A stretch of DNA of 64,000 nt from an uncultured Oscillibacter sp. (lineage in GTDB: Bacteria > Bacillota > Clostridia > Oscillospirales > Oscillospiraceae): positions 62,001 through 126,000 of the forward strand of contig CAJTZK010000008.1 of the NCBI GenBank assembly GCA_910583785.1. Reading direction: 5' to 3'. Below are positions 24,148 through 33,198 of the stretch, piece by piece. The position numbers and the translations under genes are program-made. The first letter of the stretch is position 1. Every line of letters starts with the position of its first letter. Under the pieces are notes generated by a model. That model ran no database searches and was not told the DNA's origin. It saw only the letters and a program-made list of their open reading frames with translations.

Positions 24148-25323
24148 TCAGATATCCAAGCCCCGTTGGAGTGCCTCACTGGCAGCCTTTTTGTTTTTAT
24201 CGAAGGCGTGGGTATAGATGTCCAGCGTCGTGGATGGCTGAGAGTGGCCCAGGAGGCCCGCCACTGTTGCCACATCAGCACCGCCCGCAATCAGCAGACT
24301 TGCGTTGCTGTGCCGAAGACTGTGGACATTCAATTTTTCCGGGAGACCGTTCTTTTTCAGAATTAGCTTAAACCTCCAGGTGAAGGTGCTGGGCGTCATC
24401 GGGTCCTGGCTGTCGTGCCTGCGGAACACAAAGTCCTCCTCCGTCAGCACCCGGTCCTCATAGGCATCCGCCTGCCACACGCACTCCCGGTGGTACTCTT
24501 TGAGAAGGCTCTCCATCTCCGGAGAGAAGTACACATAACGGTCCCCTGCCGCAGTCTTGGTGTCCTTGACGATGATCTCCTCCCCGGTGATCTTCACCAC
24601 GTTCCGTTGGATGTGGATACTCTTGCGTTCGTAATCGATGTCGGACCACTTCAAGCCACAGCACTCTCCCCTTCTCATCCCGGTGGCAATAATCAGTTTA
24701 TAGTACGTTTCGTATTTGATACTCTCATTTTCCAGCGCAGCGATGATCTTCTGAACCGTTTCTTCATCGGCAACGAGTTTTTCTTTCCTCTTGCCGGAGT
24801 ATTTGTACGTTCTCCACGCCGGATTATGGTTAAGAAAACCGCCCTCCATTGCGTCGGAGAGGATTCCACATAGACAGGCGTGGACTCCCTCTACCGTATA
24901 CTCGGAGAGCGGCATTCCAGTATTTTGACTTGTATGCTTCCGCAGCTCGGCGTAGAGCTTTCGGAAGTGCTCAGGGCGGAGGTCTACTAATTTGTAGCCA
25001 CCCAGGTACGGCAGGAAGCGGTCAATGTCCTGCTTGTCACGGGCCAGCGTGGACTTCGCCAGCTTGTCCGGTGCGATATCCCGGAGCCAGATTTGAACGT
25101 ACTGCGCCAGTGTGATGGTTCGATCTACGGTCAGCGGAGCGTCCCTACACTCCCGCTCGAAGAGAACCGCCTGTTCGTTCAGCCATTTTTCTTTTTGCTT
25201 TGGCGTGAGGCCCTCCGGCGGCCTCACTGTTTTCTGCTGAGCGGCCCGGCGCTTGCCGGTGTGGTCGTAGCCCATGGAGACGACCAGGAGGTAGCTGTTC
25301 CCCCGTTTTCGAATACTTGCCAT
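24148..25323 (-). CDS. int: Tyrosine site-specific recombinase 1 (integrase), element B
   Basis: 391 aa. N-terminal arm-binding region MASIRKRGNSYLLVV, core-binding SAM-like domain (YVQIWLRDIAPDKLAKSTLARDKQDIDRFL), and catalytic domain with GMRRGECCGLKWSD (Arg I), SLRHSNASLLIAGGA (HxxR), GHSQPST and DIYTHAF (Tyr nucleophile). All catalytic residues are present. It reads away from the tRNA end, and a decayed relative lies in element A at 41595. It is one of two recombinases; either could act at the tRNA anticodon-loop site. Confidence 0.93.
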   Translation of the reverse strand: MASIRKRGNSYLLVVSMGYDHTGKRRAAQQKTVRPPEGLTPKQKEKWLNEQAVLFERECRDAPLTVDRTITLAQYVQIWLRDIAPDKLAKSTLARDKQDIDRFLPYLGGYKLVDLRPEHFRKLYAELRKHTSQNTGMPLSEYTVEGVHACLCGILSDAMEGGFLNHNPAWRTYKYSGKRKEKLVADEETVQKIIAALENESIKYETYYKLIIATGMRRGECCGLKWSDIDYERKSIHIQRNVVKITGEEIIVKDTKTAAGDRYVYFSPEMESLLKEYHRECVWQADAYEDRVLTEEDFVFRRHDSQDPMTPSTFTWRFKLILKKNGLPEKLNVHSLRHSNASLLIAGGADVATVAGLLGHSQPSTTLDIYTHAFDKNKKAASEALQRGLDI

Positions 25324-25447
25324 TTCACATCTTCCCTTCTGTCCTCAGTCCGGCTGAGGTTTCTTTTGGCAAACACAACATACCCCAATTCTTGCCGTAT
25401 AGCTACTGCTTTTTTGCTTCAGGACGGAGATTCTACGAAAGCAACAA

Positions 25448-26626
25448 TCAGGCGCTCTCAGAATCTCTGCCGCTGAAATCAAACATAGTCTGCGTGTAAC
25501 GCTCCGCCGCCTGGCGCTTTAATTGCAGCTGCGGATGGCAGTAGGTTCTCTCCAGGAAGCCGGTGTCTCCGTGACCGGCCAGCTCTGCTACTGTCTGCTT
25601 GTCTACGCCGTTGTGAAGCATCGTAGACACGAAGTAGTGGCGCAGAGTGTGGAGGTGAAACTCCCTCGGAAAACCATTCTCGTCATAGAGTTGACGGAGA
25701 TGCCGGGAGAACGTATCGGGGTGCATCAGTTCACCGCTCTCGTTTGTGAACACATAATCGCTCATCTCGAAGCCACCCTCCTGTGCCTCGTACATTTTGC
25801 CGTAGCAGTAGCAGCGAAGGACAGTGGTCATCTCTTCGCTGATATAGATCGTCCGGGCCTGGCCGTTCTTTGTACTCCCCTCTACTACGCCTTTTCCTGG
25901 GACTGAGCTGCGGGAGCGGCTGACCGTCAGGATACACTCGTCGCCGTTCATGATGAGGTCGTCCCATTTCAGAGCGCACAGCTCTCCCCGACGGCAACCG
26001 GTGTAGATTGCCAGGGCGTAAAAGGTCTTGTAGGGATCATCTTCGTTGGCGAGAATGTCCAGAAATCTATGGACCTCCTCATCTGTGGGGATCAGCTGTG
26101 TCCTCGATGTTGTCTCCGGCAGGTCAATCATCCGAGCCGGATTTTTCTCAATGATCTCGTTTCGCTTCGCATCGCTCAGTACCGCAGAGGCAACTGTCAA
26201 GTATTTCTGGACAGTTGCCTCTTGAATTGGTTTGCCATGGTAGGTCCGCTTTCTTAACTCTACCAACATATTTTCCAGAGCGATGGGCCGGAGACGATTC
26301 AGCTTGATGTTTCCAATCATCGGATACACCGTCTCCAATGACCGGCGATAAAATCCGAGCGTACTCGGAGCATATCTCGTCTGCCGCTCCAGCCAGCGGG
26401 CGGCGTACTCTTGAAAGGTCATCTCTCCATCCTCACAGTAGCCGTTCTTAACCAGCTTCTCGAACTCCTCCGCCTCGTGAGCGACATACTGCGAGATACC
26501 GCGGCCACCCACGGTCTGAGGCACCGTGATTGTCTTCGCCCTGCTGATTTTTCTTCCGTCAGGACGATAGCCGTTGCTGACGGTGATCTTGAATTTGCGT
26601 GTATCCAACTTTTTGATGCTCGCCAT
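25448..26626 (-). CDS. Tyrosine site-specific recombinase 2, element B
   Basis: 392 aa. Begins MASIKKLDTRKFKITVSNGY, has a core-binding domain, and a catalytic domain with GCRRGELCALKWDD, TLRHYFVSTMLHNGVDKQTV, GHGDTGFLERTY (Tyr). All key residues are present. It differs clearly from recombinase 1, so it is not a duplicate of it. Two adjacent, unlike tyrosine recombinases on one element suggest a pair acting together, or one for excision and one left from another element; the pair is conserved in element A. The stop is 124 bp before recombinase 1. Confidence 0.93.
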   Translation of the reverse strand: MASIKKLDTRKFKITVSNGYRPDGRKISRAKTITVPQTVGGRGISQYVAHEAEEFEKLVKNGYCEDGEMTFQEYAARWLERQTRYAPSTLGFYRRSLETVYPMIGNIKLNRLRPIALENMLVELRKRTYHGKPIQEATVQKYLTVASAVLSDAKRNEIIEKNPARMIDLPETTSRTQLIPTDEEVHRFLDILANEDDPYKTFYALAIYTGCRRGELCALKWDDLIMNGDECILTVSRSRSSVPGKGVVEGSTKNGQARTIYISEEMTTVLRCYCYGKMYEAQEGGFEMSDYVFTNESGELMHPDTFSRHLRQLYDENGFPREFHLHTLRHYFVSTMLHNGVDKQTVAELAGHGDTGFLERTYCHPQLQLKRQAAERYTQTMFDFSGRDSESA

Positions 26627-26638
26627 AAAAATTCCTTT

Positions 26639-27637
26639 CTACATACTCATGCCCTGGTTGTGTGTATCGCCGCTCAACTTCTGTCCCATCGCCAGTTTCT
26701 TCAGCGCCTCTCGGCGGCGCTGCTTGCTGTCCGTCCAGGTGGGCGGCGCAGGGAGCGGCGGTAAATCATCCAGTCGTTCCATCGACCTGCCCAACTGAAT
26801 GAAACCGTTTGCCAGCTCACCCATCCAGCCTTCGTCAGGCTCCACGCTGCCGGGGCGGAATCCAACGGTCTGCCGATAAACAAACAGGGCCTCCAAATTC
26901 TCCTTGAGGAAAGTCTCGTCATGGAGACTGCTGTCCCGGCACTTGCGTCCATTGGGACAGGTGAAGGTGATGTGCTTCCGGGTGTCCATCCAGGTCACCT
27001 CGTAGCCCTCGTACTCCATGTTCGCAATAAAACTTTCTCGGTCAGTAGCATACTCCAACGCCTCGTTGATGGCCTGGATCAAATCCAACTTCCAGCTGTC
27101 ATTGCGCAGGCCAGCCTGATACTCACCGGGCTTCATCCGTTTCTTCTTCGGATATCTCTCCGGCTCCTCCAGCACCTGCAGTCCGTGGGCCATGCAGATC
27201 TCATCATTGAACTTCCGATGTGCCAGCAGGGTATCACGGTTCTGGTGGAGCTTTCTTCCGTTCTCGCAGCTGACGCTGTTTACCACAAGGTGGTTGTGGA
27301 GGTGGTTGGTATCAACGTGGGTGGCGATCACCACCTCGTAACCAGGGAAGGCTCTCTGGGCCAACTCCAGTCCAATGGCGTTGACCTCCTGGGGCGTGAG
27401 ATCATCGTCCTCGGAGAAGGACTGCACGAAGTGGTAGAACTGCCTGCCGTCCGTTTTCTGAAACCGCTGCTTGGTGGTCATCATCTCCAGGTAGGACGCC
27501 TGGGGCACACAGTTACTCCCGGTGACCAGACACGCCCCATCCAGCATCGTCTTCTTCGCCTGCACCACATAGGACAGCACACCCAACATGGCTCCGGCGG
27601 TCTGCTTCTTGTTTCGGATGGCGGTGAATGTTGCCAT
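26639..27637 (-). CDS. Relaxase / mobilization nuclease (MOBP type)
   Basis: 332 aa from ATG 27637. The hallmark is THVDTNHLHNHLVVNSVS (three-His motif HxxxNHxHNH, about residues 107-124) and an early GAMLGVLSYVVQAKKT with LVTGSNCVPQ. Relaxases nick oriT and pilot the strand during conjugation. It is shorter than plasmid relaxases and lacks a primase tail. Its ATG overlaps the mobC stop by one base (TGATG). The recombinase 2 gene follows after 12 bp. Confidence 0.9.
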   Translation of the reverse strand: MATFTAIRNKKQTAGAMLGVLSYVVQAKKTMLDGACLVTGSNCVPQASYLEMMTTKQRFQKTDGRQFYHFVQSFSEDDDLTPQEVNAIGLELAQRAFPGYEVVIATHVDTNHLHNHLVVNSVSCENGRKLHQNRDTLLAHRKFNDEICMAHGLQVLEEPERYPKKKRMKPGEYQAGLRNDSWKLDLIQAINEALEYATDRESFIANMEYEGYEVTWMDTRKHITFTCPNGRKCRDSSLHDETFLKENLEALFVYRQTVGFRPGSVEPDEGWMGELANGFIQLGRSMERLDDLPPLPAPPTWTDSKQRRREALKKLAMGQKLSGDTHNQGMSM

Positions 27638-27948
27638 CAACTCACCTCCTTTGTCAGCCGACGGATCGCCGCGCAGAGGTCTGCGTACTTGTCGATCAGC
27701 TCATCGCTCCGCAGGATGGTGAGCCGTCCCATGTTGGCCAGCGTAGTGAGCTGGTTGAGGTTGCGGCCCTGGGCCTTCAGCTCTGAGAGGACCGCATCCA
27801 GGCCCTCCACTCGAATGATCTCCTGCCCCAGTCCGCAGATGCACAGGTAGTCCGTGAGGGTCATATTGACATCCTGTGCCCGTTGCTGGAGCTGCTTTTT
27901 TACTTTGGGCGTCATCCTGGCGGTGACGATTTCTGTTTTCTTCTGCAC
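27637..27948 (-). CDS. mobC: MobC-type relaxosome accessory protein
   Basis: 103 aa. N-terminal ribbon-helix-helix-like RMTPKVKKQLQQRAQDVNMTLTDYL and C-terminal LNQLTTLANMGRL, the signature of MobC proteins that open DNA at oriT for the relaxase. The start GTG/ATG region lies at 27948 next to a repeat-rich non-coding stretch that is the natural place for oriT. Coupled to the relaxase gene by one base. Confidence 0.88.
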   Translation of the reverse strand: MQKKTEIVTARMTPKVKKQLQQRAQDVNMTLTDYLCICGLGQEIIRVEGLDAVLSELKAQGRNLNQLTTLANMGRLTILRSDELIDKYADLCAAIRRLTKEVS

Positions 27949-28176
27949 TTACGTTTCCTTTCTCCCCTTCAGGGGCAGGGGGTGCAGGGGCTTTGCCCCG
28001 GCGAATGCGGCCGGCGTATAGCCGGACGCTATGCTTGCCCCACCCAAGGGTGGGTTTTCCGTCCTCCGGCGGACCCGTGCGTCTGATCCCCAATTCGTCC
28101 CACAGGGCCGTCTGTGCGTTTTAATGTGCCTCTGCCCATGTTCCCCCGCTTCTCCACTGGATCCCACACAGCGCCC
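27949..28176. other. Candidate oriT region between mobC and the RepA-like gene
   Basis: 228 bp without a gene, containing several short inverted repeats: ggccggcgtatagccgg near 28008, ccacccaagggtgg near 28040, and gtcctccggcggac near 28059. Position directly upstream of mobC-relaxase and the palindromes fit an origin of transfer, but I recognise no known nic sequence. Confidence 0.35.
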
Positions 28177-29259
28177 TCACTGCGCCGCCGACGCGCCTTG
28201 TGACAGCTGTGACGGCTGTGACAGGAAATTTGACACTGGACCTGTATCATTTTTGCCGTCATTCCCGTCACTGCCGTCACACCGGATGTGGATCAGCCGA
28301 CTGTCGCGTGTGCGGCTACTGGTGATACGGATCCCGATCCTGTTCAGCTCTCCACTGTAACGCACCAGTCTTTTCGCCAACGCTGCCGGAGTCACCTTCT
28401 CACCTGTCTGTTTTTCCAAAAGTACACTGAGCTCAGTGGCCGAGCCGTCAAATGCAGAGAGATCAAAAAGAAATTCAGAGAGAAAAACAACCTGCGGATC
28501 CAGCTGACACTCACTGACTTCCACAGGCTCCGTTAACTCCCATGTATATGTCTCCTTCCGGAACTCCAGGGGCAGCTCCCGGTACTCAATATCCCGGCCG
28601 GTACAGTAAAGAACCGCCGTTTTGCTTCCGCGCTTGGCGGGCTTCAGTACGGAACTGGAATCCGCCGCACCGCTGATCCCTGTGGTACCGGAGATCATGT
28701 TCAAAGGATCTTCATCCCCCATCTTCCGCAGGTGATGAATCAGCACAATGGCAATCCGGTGTTGATCCGCCAGCGCTTTCAGTACAGAGAGATCGCGGTA
28801 GTCGTTGGCATAAGGGTTCGCCTCTCCAGCACCGCTGCGGACCTTCTGCAGCGTATCGATCACAACCAAATTTGTCCCCGGGTGCTTCTCCAGGAACTCT
28901 TTGATCTGCGCCTCCAGCCCGCCGCCGATCTGGTTGGAGAGGTTTGCGAAGTGGAGCGTTGTCGGCGCGTCCTCCGTGATTTGAAACAGGCGGTTTTGAA
29001 TACGGGCATAGCTGTCCTCCAGACAGAGATACAAAACTGTTCCTTGGGTGCTCCCGAATCCCCACACCGCTTCTCCCTTCGAGACCTGGAGGCACAGCCA
29101 CAGGGCCAGCCAGGACTTTCCCACCTTGGGCGCGCCTGCCAGAACGTGCAGCCCCTGCGGCAGAAGCTGATCCACGATGTACTGGACAGAAGGCATTGGC
29201 GTCGTCATGAGCGTATCGGCGTCAATGGTGTTAAGTGGCCTTACTTGCGTCTTGCTCAT
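28177..29259 (-). CDS. RepA-like AAA/RecA-fold ATPase
   Basis: 360 aa. Walker A GAPKVGKSWLAL (about 38-49), Walker B-like LVVIDTLQ, sensor strand IAIVLIHHLRKMG, and GTTGISGAADSS. This is the RecA-fold hexameric helicase type (RSF1010 RepA-like) used by mobilizable elements for replication. The last 30 residues are low complexity (GSDGNDGKND, SQPSQLSQ) and produce tandem gtgac words in the DNA that look like iterons but are coding. The gene is transcribed away from DUF6076, from a shared control region. Confidence 0.85.
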   Translation of the reverse strand: MSKTQVRPLNTIDADTLMTTPMPSVQYIVDQLLPQGLHVLAGAPKVGKSWLALWLCLQVSKGEAVWGFGSTQGTVLYLCLEDSYARIQNRLFQITEDAPTTLHFANLSNQIGGGLEAQIKEFLEKHPGTNLVVIDTLQKVRSGAGEANPYANDYRDLSVLKALADQHRIAIVLIHHLRKMGDEDPLNMISGTTGISGAADSSSVLKPAKRGSKTAVLYCTGRDIEYRELPLEFRKETYTWELTEPVEVSECQLDPQVVFLSEFLFDLSAFDGSATELSVLLEKQTGEKVTPAALAKRLVRYSGELNRIGIRITSSRTRDSRLIHIRCDGSDGNDGKNDTGPVSNFLSQPSQLSQGASAAQ

Positions 29260-29279
29260 ATTGGGGTCCTCCTTCCTTG

Positions 29280-29408
29280 AAAAATGGTTTGACTTCTGTT
29301 CTTATATGTGGTAGTCTAATTTTAATCCATTATATACTATCAGTCCTTTCCGGTTCTTAGTATAACAGATCTTCCTTCTCTTGTCAAGACCGCTTATAAA
29401 CCATTTTT
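29280..29408. promoter_or_regulatory. Divergent control region with 11-bp inverted repeats
   Basis: aaaaatggttt (29280-29290) and its exact reverse complement aaaccattttt (29398-29408) lie 108 bp apart in an AT-rich 177-bp region between the RepA-like (-) and DUF6076 (+) genes. They could be paired operators for a looping repressor. Confidence 0.4.
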
Positions 29409-29436
29409 ACTATAAGTCCATTCTTCGAGGTGCAGT

Positions 29437-30396
29437 ATGCAGACGTACACTTTCAAAACCTATATCTCCAACCGCAGGGAGTATTTTTGCTACGGTCAGA
29501 GCCCGTCACTGGCAAAAAAAAACTTCCCATTTCCGGAAAGCCTTTTGAAGCTGCTGCGCCTGGATATCTGGCAGCATGAGCCTTTGATCAAGAATATGGA
29601 GCAGGCACTTCTGCGGTTCTATCAGACCCAGGACCTGCGGGACGCCGACATTGTCCTCAGCGGGTTGGGCGAGCTGGCGGAGGCCCATATCTATTTTCAG
29701 CAACTTCGGCTGGACTGGCTGCAGCGCTTCGAGCGGGCACTGAACTCAGACGGCTCTGATCTGATCGACCTGCTGCCCAGGAAGGACCTGAACCACATCC
29801 CCAGCAATCTTGACACCATGCAGAGGCAGATCCAGCGGCTTTTTCAGAAGGTACTGGACATTGATCTGGGGAAAAAGACTTCTGTCCAGGATCTCATGGC
29901 GAGTTACTATGAACGGGAGGGCTCCGACACGCTGGAAACCTTTCGGTTCTGCACCCTGCCGCTGAAATTCGAGCTGGTTGACACCCACACCTTCACAGAG
30001 GTCCTCTACCCCAATACCATCTATGACCTGATCGACTACTTCCTCCGGGAATGTGTCCAGCGGGAGCAGCGGATGCGCGTGTGCAAAAACTGCGGCCTCT
30101 ACTTCGCCGTCAAGGGCCGGGGCACCGCCGAGTACTGCGATATCACCACCGATGCGAAGGGCCGCGTCTGCAAGGAGATCGGAGCCTTCGTCCACTGGTC
30201 CCAGAGCAAGGAAGATGACGAGATCTTTAAGGTCTACCGTCGGGAGTACAAAAAGCGGTTCGCCTGGACGAAGACTGGGAAGATCACCCCCGCCACGCTC
30301 TACGCCTGGGGCGAGAGGGCCAGGGAGAAAAAGGAGGAGTGTGAGGAGGGAAAGATCACGCTGGAGGAATATCAGGAATGGCTGCATGACTCTTAG
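29437..30396 (+). CDS. DUF6076 family protein
   Basis: 319 aa. N-terminal 200 residues are helical; then comes a zinc-finger-like block RVCKNCGLYFAVKGRGTAEYCD...GRVCKEIGAF (four Cys), followed by a basic helical C-terminus YRREYKKRFAWTKTGKITPATL. This layout matches DUF6076 proteins found on Clostridia elements and resembles the CGNR zinc finger. A nucleic-acid-binding role is likely but untested. The last base of the TAG stop is the first base of a MITE, so the original C-terminus may have been changed by the insertion. Confidence 0.75.
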   Translation: MQTYTFKTYISNRREYFCYGQSPSLAKKNFPFPESLLKLLRLDIWQHEPLIKNMEQALLRFYQTQDLRDADIVLSGLGELAEAHIYFQQLRLDWLQRFERALNSDGSDLIDLLPRKDLNHIPSNLDTMQRQIQRLFQKVLDIDLGKKTSVQDLMASYYEREGSDTLETFRFCTLPLKFELVDTHTFTEVLYPNTIYDLIDYFLRECVQREQRMRVCKNCGLYFAVKGRGTAEYCDITTDAKGRVCKEIGAFVHWSQSKEDDEIFKVYRREYKKRFAWTKTGKITPATLYAWGERAREKKEECEEGKITLEEYQEWLHDS

Positions 30397-30556
30397 AGCC
30401 TGTTTAAAATCCGGCGGAGTGCCGGATTGGGGCAGATATTTTTGTCGGGCAAGGCGGTTTGACGCAGGAATCCTGGCGGATTTCAAGTCAAACCAACGCA
30501 GCATCGGCGGAAAAAGATGCTCTGAGACGGCGTTTCGATGGATTTTAAACAGGCTC
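30396..30556. mobile_element. 161-bp MITE with 17-bp terminal inverted repeats
   Basis: Begins gagcctgtttaaaatcc and ends ggattttaaacaggctc, an exact inverted match. Inside is a second pairing, ggtttgac / gtcaaacc. No coding capacity. A clear target-site duplication is not visible. Its first base is shared with the stop codon of the DUF6076 gene. Confidence 0.8.
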
Positions 30557-30608
30557 TCAAGCTCCAAATTCTTCCCGCCCCGATCAGGTTGTGACATACA
30601 TTACCATT

Positions 30609-30653
30609 GAAGGCGAGCATATCGCTCCTCTATGGAGAAATATGCTCGCCTTC
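30609..30653. repeat. Perfect 14-bp inverted repeat
   Basis: gaaggcgagcatat (30609-30622) and atatgctcgccttc (30640-30653) with a 17-nt loop, and no T-run. The rest of 30557-30793 holds no supported gene. Confidence 0.55.
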
Positions 30654-30793
30654 GGCATTCATCATGAAACGGTTGCAGCTGCGTTTTCCCCTTCGACATT
30701 CGTATAGAAGCAGATTTTGTCTCTCATCATCTCAGGGAGCTCTACCGCAGTATGGAAGGGATTGCCGGTCTGTTTTGCCAACGCCACATATTA

Positions 30794-33133
30794 TTAGATG
30801 GGGATATAAGAAACCGATGCGGAAATCGTCATCGTAACGAAAATCATGCAGCAGGCAATCGCTCCTGTCCAAACATTACGGGTAATCTTGTAGAACAGCC
30901 GGTTAAAAATTGGAAGAAGGAACATCATAACCAGCAGTCCAAAAACCATATTCACATACAGCCAGATTTCGGTGCCATTGCCCCAGTATCCATAGAACGG
31001 TGTTCCTGTGGCAAAATAGCATACATAGTTAATCAGCAGGATAAACGCCAGGCCAACGCTGTTTGCAAGCGCGCCCACAAGAATGGTCTTCCACTCGCTC
31101 CAGCCCTCCCGTCCTATGCTGCAATTCACCCGGATGGAATTGGAGATATAGAACACAAAGAGGATGGGGATGTATTCAAGCGCCGTGACAAACATCCTCT
31201 TATTGAGCGGCGCCGCGGATACCAGCATGAATCGGAAATCCTCGTGGAACACCCAATAGCTGACCTGGACAAGGAAATAAAACGCGCCGAATAAAAGCAA
31301 AGCGAGGAGAACAGCCTTTGCCGAATTTTCCAGCACACCGCTCCGCTCATTTCCCCTGATTTTGATCTCCTGGAATTTCCCCCAGTCAAAGACCTCAACG
31401 GCTGTCCCTTTGGCCTTTGCGTGCGCTTTTTCATAAGCCCACTCGGCAATGGTCGTTCCAAAGAAGATTATCAGTCCAATCGTGCCATTGACCAGTGCCC
31501 AAAGAAGTATTGCGTTTACCATTCTCGCCGGAAACACAAAGGTGAACACCTTTGCGGAATTTCCAACCGGGAAAATCTCAATGGAGAGATTGGCCAGAGG
31601 GATGTAGTCGAGGCAAGCAATGATGGCCGTGAGAAGAATACTGGACCAGAAGATAACCTTATGGGACACGGTGTGCCGCTTTGCGGAGGGTGCCTTCATG
31701 TTGTCCTCTTTTCCGCTGTTCAGTGTGGCAAAGAAGGGCATCTTCATCAGCACAGCACAGAGGAAAATGATAAATGCAAACGCCGCCGCGAGGGCAAGGC
31801 CATTGGACAGCTCCTTCCAAAACCAGACCTGGCTCTGACCGCCGATGCCGGAGTTCATTCCCAGACTTTCATCAAAGAAATCGATGGTATTGGCAATACT
31901 GGTTCTGTCGTACATTTCAAAACAGTGATTGATATTTTCGCGGTGTACGATCCGGTAGGTTCCTGTCTCCATATCGCCGTAGCCATAGTCATAGGCCACT
32001 TTATCAAAGCTGTTCTGCACACCGCCCACCTCATTGATAAAGCGGAGGCTGATGACCTCAAAGGCCGAGGTATCCGTCTGATAGCGGAAGGCACCCTCAT
32101 CGTAGTACGCATAGGACAGGGCGGCGTTGCAGTTGAGATTTTTGTATTTTTCCGCGGAGGACGTCTTGATATAGCCAGAGATATACACGGATTTGATGAC
32201 ACTCTCCTGGTAGCTCTCTCCCGCCATATCCGCGGCCAGCGTACACACATTTCCACCGCCTGCGGAGTGGCCCACCGCTCCAAACCGCGTCTTGTCGCAG
32301 AATCGGAAGTCGTCCGTATTGTTATAGACATACTGCACGAGGTATTCAATACCATTTGCTCCGGCGGTGGAGGGTTCGTTCGTTCCGCCCTGGCCGCCGG
32401 GGTCCATGCAAAACGCAACGAAACCGCGCCGGGCCAATTCAAGGCAATACTGCGCCATAGTTGCCTTCGTACGGGTGAAGCCAGGCAGCACAAACACCGC
32501 AGGTGCAGGGGTTTCCGCTGTCGCCGTTTTGGGCACATACATCGTGACCGCGTAGGAGGTGTCATTCTCCATAACAAACGGTTTGCCGTTGATCTCACCG
32601 TTGTTGTAAGCGCAGGTCATATCACGATCCAGTCGGAAATCGCTGACCTTGACGGAAAAGCCTGCCGTTTCAACGCACATTGCGGAAAAGCCGCTGAGGA
32701 AGACGATGACAAAGGCAACGCACATGGCAATAAAGGCCCTCGTCCTGTGGAGCGGCCGGTTTTCCGTAGAGGCACACACTTCTCCGCCGCTCTTAGCGGG
32801 TTTTAGATCCTGCCGCACCACCACAAGTTCGTCCTCCGTCTTGCGGAAAAATGAGATTCCATTGAGGATAAACGCGGGCAGGCAGAGGATACTGACGATC
32901 CAGCACACGAGGAATTTGCTCTGCGCGCTTTTTTCCAGAGAAACCTCCGTCATGCTCTCACTGATCGAGGTGATCACAAAGCCGTTATACAGGCAGGCCA
33001 GGCCAAAGATCAAATGCAGCCAATACAGGCCATTGGAAAAAGCAAAGCAGCACGCCGCCGCGATCAGCCACAGACCTGTAAACACATAGGAGCATATAGA
33101 TGCGGCTTTCATCAATCTGCGTTTTAAGTACAT
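30794..33133 (-). CDS. Large membrane protein with an internal alpha/beta-hydrolase domain
   Basis: 779 aa. Four hydrophobic segments in the first 155 residues, then a soluble alpha/beta-hydrolase domain (about 190-430) with VFVLPGFTRTKATMAQYC, the nucleophile elbow GHSAGGG (289-295) and HCFEMYD as likely catalytic His; then about eight more membrane segments (430-779). ATG 33133 has aaggagag upstream. So a lipase/esterase-type enzyme is held at the membrane between two helical bundles. The substrate is unknown. It follows the lipoprotein gene by 65 bp and was probably co-transcribed. Confidence 0.75.
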   Translation of the reverse strand: MYLKRRLMKAASICSYVFTGLWLIAAACCFAFSNGLYWLHLIFGLACLYNGFVITSISESMTEVSLEKSAQSKFLVCWIVSILCLPAFILNGISFFRKTEDELVVVRQDLKPAKSGGEVCASTENRPLHRTRAFIAMCVAFVIVFLSGFSAMCVETAGFSVKVSDFRLDRDMTCAYNNGEINGKPFVMENDTSYAVTMYVPKTATAETPAPAVFVLPGFTRTKATMAQYCLELARRGFVAFCMDPGGQGGTNEPSTAGANGIEYLVQYVYNNTDDFRFCDKTRFGAVGHSAGGGNVCTLAADMAGESYQESVIKSVYISGYIKTSSAEKYKNLNCNAALSYAYYDEGAFRYQTDTSAFEVISLRFINEVGGVQNSFDKVAYDYGYGDMETGTYRIVHRENINHCFEMYDRTSIANTIDFFDESLGMNSGIGGQSQVWFWKELSNGLALAAAFAFIIFLCAVLMKMPFFATLNSGKEDNMKAPSAKRHTVSHKVIFWSSILLTAIIACLDYIPLANLSIEIFPVGNSAKVFTFVFPARMVNAILLWALVNGTIGLIIFFGTTIAEWAYEKAHAKAKGTAVEVFDWGKFQEIKIRGNERSGVLENSAKAVLLALLLFGAFYFLVQVSYWVFHEDFRFMLVSAAPLNKRMFVTALEYIPILFVFYISNSIRVNCSIGREGWSEWKTILVGALANSVGLAFILLINYVCYFATGTPFYGYWGNGTEIWLYVNMVFGLLVMMFLLPIFNRLFYKITRNVWTGAIACCMIFVTMTISASVSYIPI

Positions 33134-33198
33134 CGTTTCTCTCCTTTTTCAGTATATCTCGTTTTACACGCCAATCCCTTCCAACTGAGCATCGACGG

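Noticed and set aside
28190..28280. Iteron-like gtgac repeats near the RepA-like gene
   Set aside because: They lie in frame inside the C-terminal low-complexity coding part (Ser/Asp/Gly-rich), which explains the repetition.
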